From the NCBI GenBank assembly GCA_031290815.1, contig JAISLO010000191.1:1-9932 (forward strand): DNA of 9,932 nt, written 5' to 3'. The notes below the pieces were generated by a model. That model did not search any database. It had not been told where the DNA came from and saw only the letters and a program-made list of their open reading frames with translations. This DNA is from Synergistaceae bacterium (GTDB lineage: Bacteria > Synergistota > Synergistia > Synergistales > Synergistaceae). Shown here piece by piece: positions 6,844 through 9,932 of the stretch. A program made the position numbers and the translations under genes. Position 1 is the stretch's first letter; each line of letters starts with the position of its first letter.

Positions 6844-7982
6844 ACGGGGCCGAGGGCAAGAGGTTCAGCATAGCCGTTCTCGCAGGCGACGGCATTGGGC
6901 CGGAGGTCATTTCGGCGGCGAGGCGCGCTGCGGACGCGGCCGCATCCAGGGACGGGGCGTCGCTGGAATGGGTGGAGTACCCGTTCGGCGCATCCTTCTA
7001 CCTCAGGACGAACGAGATTCTTCCGGATTCGGCGTTGAAGGAGATGAGCGCGCATTCGGCGATGATGCTGGGCGCGATAGGGGATCCCGCGGTCAAACCC
7101 GGGATTTTGGAGCGCGGCATACTGCTCAAGCTGAGATTCGAGTTCGACCAGTACGTCAATCTGCGGCCGGCGGCTTCGCTTCCAAACGTGCCCACGCCTG
7201 TGCCTCTGAACGGACGCAGGATAGACTCGGTTGTTGTCAGGGAGAACACGGAGGACCTTTATATCGGCCTCGGCGATATGTCCGATGCGGGATGCGTGGA
7301 CGCGCCAATGGACCTGAAACGCGCCGGATACTCCGCCACAGGGAGGCTCTCGCTCAGAATATCGCCCGAAATGCCCTTTGCGGCGCAGGTTGCGTTGAAC
7401 ACCAAGTTCGCAGTTGAGCGCATAACCAGATATGCCTGCGAGACGGCGAGAAAACGAGGAGAGAAAGTCATAACGGTGGTGTCGAAGTCCAACGCCGTGC
7501 CAGCCCTGTATGGATTTTTCGAGGATACGGCAAGGGAGACGGCAAACCGCGAATTTCCAGACATCGAATGCAAAGTGGCGAACGTCGACGCTCTCTGCTA
7601 CCATCTGGTTCGCAGCCCAGCCATGTATGGGGTCCTTTTGTGCCCCAACCTCTTCGGAGACATAGTGAGCGATCTCCAGGCCGGGTTGGCCGGTGGAATG
7701 GGTACCGCCGCCGGCGGAAACATAGGAGACGGGCTGTCGATGTTCGAACCGGTCCACGGATCGGCCCCGGACATAGCCGGAACGGGCAGGGCCAACCCCA
7801 TAGCCGCCGTGCTGTCGAGCGTTCTCATGCTGCGTCACATAGGGCTGGACAAGTCGGCGGAGAGGGTTGAGCGGGCGGTTTCGAGATATCTCGAAAGTTC
7901 TCGGCGGCAGGAGCTCCCGATCGAGTTCGGCGGCGATTTTACGTGCGGGCAGATAGAAGAGGCGATAATAAAGAATATCTAG
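6840..7982 (+). CDS. leuB: 3-isopropylmalate dehydrogenase (non-canonical subgroup)
   Basis: A 380-residue NAD-dependent beta-decarboxylating dehydrogenase that turns 3-isopropylmalate into 2-ketoisocaproate. Seen: AGDGIGPEV (15-23), substrate arginines R99, R109 and R134, catalytic Y141 and K216, metal ligands D250, D274 and D278, and EPVHGSAPDIAG (303-314), whose Asp at 311 indicates NAD rather than NADP. It is not a textbook bacterial LeuB. The substrate loop reads RENTEDLYIG instead of REL-GG-YFG, the lysine segment is SKSNAV instead of DKANVL, and residues 142-190 include extra sequence. These features recall tartrate/D-malate, homoisocitrate and archaeal-type dehydrogenases. Genome context (leuACD directly upstream, ATGA overlap with leuD) argues for leucine synthesis. 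A GGAG lies only 4 bases before the start, so translation probably depends on coupling. Confidence 0.87.
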   Translation: MNGAEGKRFSIAVLAGDGIGPEVISAARRAADAAASRDGASLEWVEYPFGASFYLRTNEILPDSALKEMSAHSAMMLGAIGDPAVKPGILERGILLKLRFEFDQYVNLRPAASLPNVPTPVPLNGRRIDSVVVRENTEDLYIGLGDMSDAGCVDAPMDLKRAGYSATGRLSLRISPEMPFAAQVALNTKFAVERITRYACETARKRGEKVITVVSKSNAVPALYGFFEDTARETANREFPDIECKVANVDALCYHLVRSPAMYGVLLCPNLFGDIVSDLQAGLAGGMGTAAGGNIGDGLSMFEPVHGSAPDIAGTGRANPIAAVLSSVLMLRHIGLDKSAERVERAVSRYLESSRRQELPIEFGGDFTCGQIEEAIIKNI

Positions 7983-7985
7983 CAG

Positions 7986-8024
7986 TTTCAGCGCCGCTGG
8001 GAATATGATCCGGCGGCGCTGAAA
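7986..8024 (+). other. Strong hairpin in the leuB-ilvB gap, no U-tract
   Basis: TTTCAGCGCCGC (7986-7997) pairs perfectly with GCGGCGCTGAAA (8013-8024). The stem extends inward by one G·T wobble and two G-C pairs to 8000/8010. The tail is AATAAAAAG, so it is not an intrinsic terminator on the plus strand, and the minus-strand side has no T-run either. It starts three bases after the leuB stop and ends before the ilvB ribosome site. Likely roles are 3'-end protection or a processing boundary that allows ilvB to be expressed at a different level. It could also be a copy of a dispersed repeat. Confidence 0.65.
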
Positions 8025-8043
8025 ATAAAAAGGGAGTGGCGTT

Positions 8044-9717
8044 ATGGAGCTTAATGGTGCGCGAATTTTAATGAAGGCGCTGGAGGATGAGGGAGTGCAT
8101 ACCGTTTTCGGTCTGCCGGGCGGCACTGTCATTCCCCTGTATGACGCCGTGTATGATTCGCCTGTGAAGCATGTGCTCGTCAGGCACGAGCAAGCCGCGG
8201 CCCATGCGGCGGATGGTTTTTCACGCGCGGGGGGAGGCGTCGGGGTCTGCATGGCGACGTCCGGACCTGGAGCCACCAACCTGGTAACCGGAATAGCGAC
8301 GGCTCAGATGGATTCATCCCCCATGCTTGCCGTAACAGGTCAAGTCTCCACCATAGCGATAGGCACCGACGCCTTCCAGGAGGCGTTCATGCTCGGAATA
8401 TCGATGCCGATCGTAAAACACGGGATGCAGGTGAGATCGCCGGAGGACATCCCTCAAATGGTGCACGACGCTCTGTTCATAGCCTCGACGGGCCGCCCGG
8501 GGCCAGTCATCCTGGATCTTCCCGTCGACATTCAGAAGGCCGCGGGCGAGTACTTGCCAGCCGCCGCGACGAATCTCCCCGGTTACAGCGCGGAGCTCCC
8601 GGAGGATATCTCGAGGCTGGACGAAGCGGCCAAACTGATACGCGGCGCCAAACGTCCCGTCGTGATAGCTGGGAATGGGGTCAATATTTCGAACGCTTAC
8701 GAACAGCTCAAAAGATTTTCGGAGAAACTTCAAATACCTGTGGCGACCTCCCTATTGGGAAAGGGGACGATAGCCAGCGGCCATCCGAACTCCATGGGAA
8801 TGATGGGGATGCACGGAAAGGCCGCGGCGAACCGAGCGCTGGTGAAGGCCGACGTCATAGTCGCAGTGGGTACGCGGTTCAGCGACAGGCTGACAGGCAA
8901 GCAGACCGATTTCGCCAAGGAGTCGCACGTCATCCACATAGACCTTGACGCCGCCGAAATACGCAAAAACGTGGACACGAACGTCTGGCTCGCAGGAGAC
9001 GCCGGCAGGGTGCTCGACCTCCTGTCGATCGAAGCCGCCGGTCAGGACGAACGCGCTCGGTCGGAATGGCTTGCCGAGGTCCGCCAGTTGGACAAATCAG
9101 AGCCTCTCTCGCGGCATGCCGAGAGCGGGGTGATCCACCCGTGGCAAGTGTTCGAAGCACTGGACGACGTGACGCAGGGTGACGTCGTCGTGACTACCGA
9201 GGTGGGCCAACATCAGATGTGGGCGGCGCAGTATCACAACGCGAGGCGTCCCAGGCGTTTTCTGACATCCGGCGGATTGGGGACGATGGGTTTCGGCCTG
9301 CCCGCTTCGATAGGCGCTCACTTCGCGAACCCTGACCTGCCGGTCGTCTGCATTGCAGGGGACGGCAGCGCTATGATGAACATCCAGGAACTGGACACAT
9401 ACGCGAGATACAACCTGCCGATCAAGGTGCTCCATTTCGACAACAACTGTCTTGGCATGGAGAGGCAGTGGCAGCAGCTCTTCTTCAACGAACGCTTCTC
9501 GAACACGATCTATTCGCTGTGCCCGGATTTCGTAAAGATCGCGCAGGGGATGGGACTAGAGGCGTTCGAGGCTGACGACCCCAAGACGCTGCGCCCGGCT
9601 CTAGAGAGAGCTATCAATACCAAGGGACCCGTATTGGTTCACATCCCGATTCCGCAGTCGGATAATGTTTTTCCCATGGTCCCGGCGGGAGCCCCGCTGG
9701 AGGAGATGATGCTGTAG
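8044..9717 (+). CDS. ilvB: Acetolactate synthase large (catalytic) subunit
   Basis: A 557-residue thiamine diphosphate (ThDP) enzyme that condenses pyruvate with pyruvate or 2-ketobutyrate, the entry step of valine/leucine and isoleucine synthesis. The N-terminal pyrimidine-binding domain (about 1-170) has VFGLPGG (21-27), the ThDP-activating E49 in RHEQAAAHAADGFSR, and SGPGATNL. The central domain (about 185-330) includes VVIAGNGV and GMMGMHGKAAAN. The C-terminal ThDP/Mg domain has GDGS (439-442) running to NN (467-468), and the QWQ-LFFNERFSNT segment that distinguishes acetohydroxyacid synthases from pyruvate oxidase-like relatives. The usual GMVRQWQ reads GMERQWQ here, a Val-to-Glu change. 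The ATG at 8044 has GGGAG 7 bases upstream. A hairpin separates it from leuB, and its regulatory partner ilvN is the first gene of the same operon. Confidence 0.96.
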   Translation: MELNGARILMKALEDEGVHTVFGLPGGTVIPLYDAVYDSPVKHVLVRHEQAAAHAADGFSRAGGGVGVCMATSGPGATNLVTGIATAQMDSSPMLAVTGQVSTIAIGTDAFQEAFMLGISMPIVKHGMQVRSPEDIPQMVHDALFIASTGRPGPVILDLPVDIQKAAGEYLPAAATNLPGYSAELPEDISRLDEAAKLIRGAKRPVVIAGNGVNISNAYEQLKRFSEKLQIPVATSLLGKGTIASGHPNSMGMMGMHGKAAANRALVKADVIVAVGTRFSDRLTGKQTDFAKESHVIHIDLDAAEIRKNVDTNVWLAGDAGRVLDLLSIEAAGQDERARSEWLAEVRQLDKSEPLSRHAESGVIHPWQVFEALDDVTQGDVVVTTEVGQHQMWAAQYHNARRPRRFLTSGGLGTMGFGLPASIGAHFANPDLPVVCIAGDGSAMMNIQELDTYARYNLPIKVLHFDNNCLGMERQWQQLFFNERFSNTIYSLCPDFVKIAQGMGLEAFEADDPKTLRPALERAINTKGPVLVHIPIPQSDNVFPMVPAGAPLEEMML

Positions 9718-9776
9718 CCGCTGAGGCGGTATCACTATGAGATCTTATGAATCAGAGTTCTTTTGAGATTGATAGC

Positions 9777-9795
9777 ATACTTTTGAAGTATTTTT
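9777..9795 (+). terminator. Weak AT-rich terminator candidate after ilvB
   Basis: ATACTT (9777-9782) pairs with AAGTAT (9786-9791) around a TTG loop and runs into TTTT (9792-9795). The stem is only 6 bp and mostly A-T, so termination would be inefficient. A tiny CCGC/GCGG hairpin right after the ilvB stop (9718-9729) has no T-tract. This is the only candidate for the end of the operon in the window. Confidence 0.3.
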
Positions 9796-9801
9796 GAATG
9801 C

Positions 9802-9835
9802 TTGACGAACCTCCATTCGGGGTGTAATATACCCC
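9802..9835 (+). promoter_or_regulatory. Promoter with a palindrome centred on the -10 box
   Basis: TTGACG (9802-9807), a 17-base spacer and TAATAT (9825-9830) make a good sigma70-type promoter, with a start expected near 9837. The 17-base near-palindrome GGGGTGTAATATACCCC (9819-9835) is centred on the -10 element: seven Watson-Crick pairs and one G·T across a central A. Its placement suits a repressor operator. It reads rightward into a gene outside the window. Confidence 0.6.
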
Positions 9836-9836
9836 T

Positions 9837-9932
9837 TGCTGTCGCCGCTCTGTGGTGGCAGAGATAAAGTAAAAAGCACCATGACACCGCCTCCAGAGAG
9901 GGGCGGCCATACGGATCGGAAACAGATGAACA
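9837..9932 (+). promoter_or_regulatory. Structured 5' leader of an unseen downstream gene
   Basis: Two hairpins follow the promoter: 9839-9846 with 9854-9861 (8 bp including two G·U pairs), and 9887-9893 with 9900-9906 (7 bp including one G·U, loop CAGAGA). An A-rich segment lies between them. ATG codons at 9881 and 9926 share one frame that is open to the window edge, but neither has a clear Shine-Dalgarno sequence, so I do not call a gene. The window cuts the region before its identity can be decided. Confidence 0.35.

Noticed and set aside
9837..9932. T-box riboswitch (AGTA and AGAGAG-like motifs after the promoter)
   Set aside because: AAAGTA at 9866-9871 and CAGAGAG at 9894-9900 recall T-box Stem I. 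However, AGAGA falls in the loop of a simple local hairpin, and the specifier and antiterminator are outside the window. Too weak to call; 300 more bases to the right would decide it.
1..9932. CRISPR array, transposase, tRNA or rRNA genes
   Set aside because: I looked for regularly spaced repeats, terminal inverted repeats with a transposase, and tRNA or rRNA signatures, and saw none.

Overview
The window carries a branched-chain amino acid (BCAA) biosynthesis operon read left to right, ilvN-ilvC-leuA-leuC-leuD-leuB-ilvB (about 1828-9717). A divergent flavin oxidoreductase gene lies to its left (263-1369, minus strand). The coding sequence is moderately GC-rich and uses many AGG (Arg) and ATA (Ile) codons. 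The protein types (short class I KARI, roughly 420-residue LeuC, LeuB with an RENTED motif) and the gene order suggest an anaerobe of the Synergistota or a related lineage. That placement is an inference from style, not a proven assignment.

Layout. Positions 1-262 are non-coding: an AT-rich stretch, then a double-hairpin element that looks like a dispersed extragenic repeat. Positions 263-1369 hold an Old Yellow Enzyme-type oxidoreductase on the minus strand. Positions 1370-1827 form the divergent control region. This has a near-consensus sigma70-type promoter (TTGACA-17-TAAAAT) and an unannotated 29-codon leader peptide gene (1554-1643) containing eight consecutive Ile/Leu/Val codons. It ends in a perfect 9-bp intrinsic terminator with nine T residues. 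By hand I could build all three mutually exclusive stems of a classical ribosome-mediated attenuator (protector 1:2, antiterminator 2:3, terminator 3:4). The seven structural genes follow with short gaps or overlaps, except for a 61-base gap before ilvB that contains a strong hairpin without a U-tract. Positions 9718-9932 hold a weak AT-rich terminator candidate, then a second promoter with a palindrome centred on its -10 box and a structured 5' leader. Its gene lies mostly or wholly beyond the window.

How the genes work together. IlvB and IlvN form acetohydroxyacid synthase, and IlvC carries out the next shared step toward valine, isoleucine and 2-ketoisovalerate. LeuA, LeuCD and LeuB convert 2-ketoisovalerate to 2-ketoisocaproate, the leucine precursor. 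Dihydroxyacid dehydratase (ilvD), threonine deaminase and the transaminase are not in the window. The leader peptide contains Ile, Leu and Val codons, so the attenuator could sense all three end products. IlvN keeps the residues that bind the feedback inhibitor valine. The most interesting items are the attenuator, the separation of ilvN and ilvB at opposite ends of the operon, and the non-canonical LeuB.
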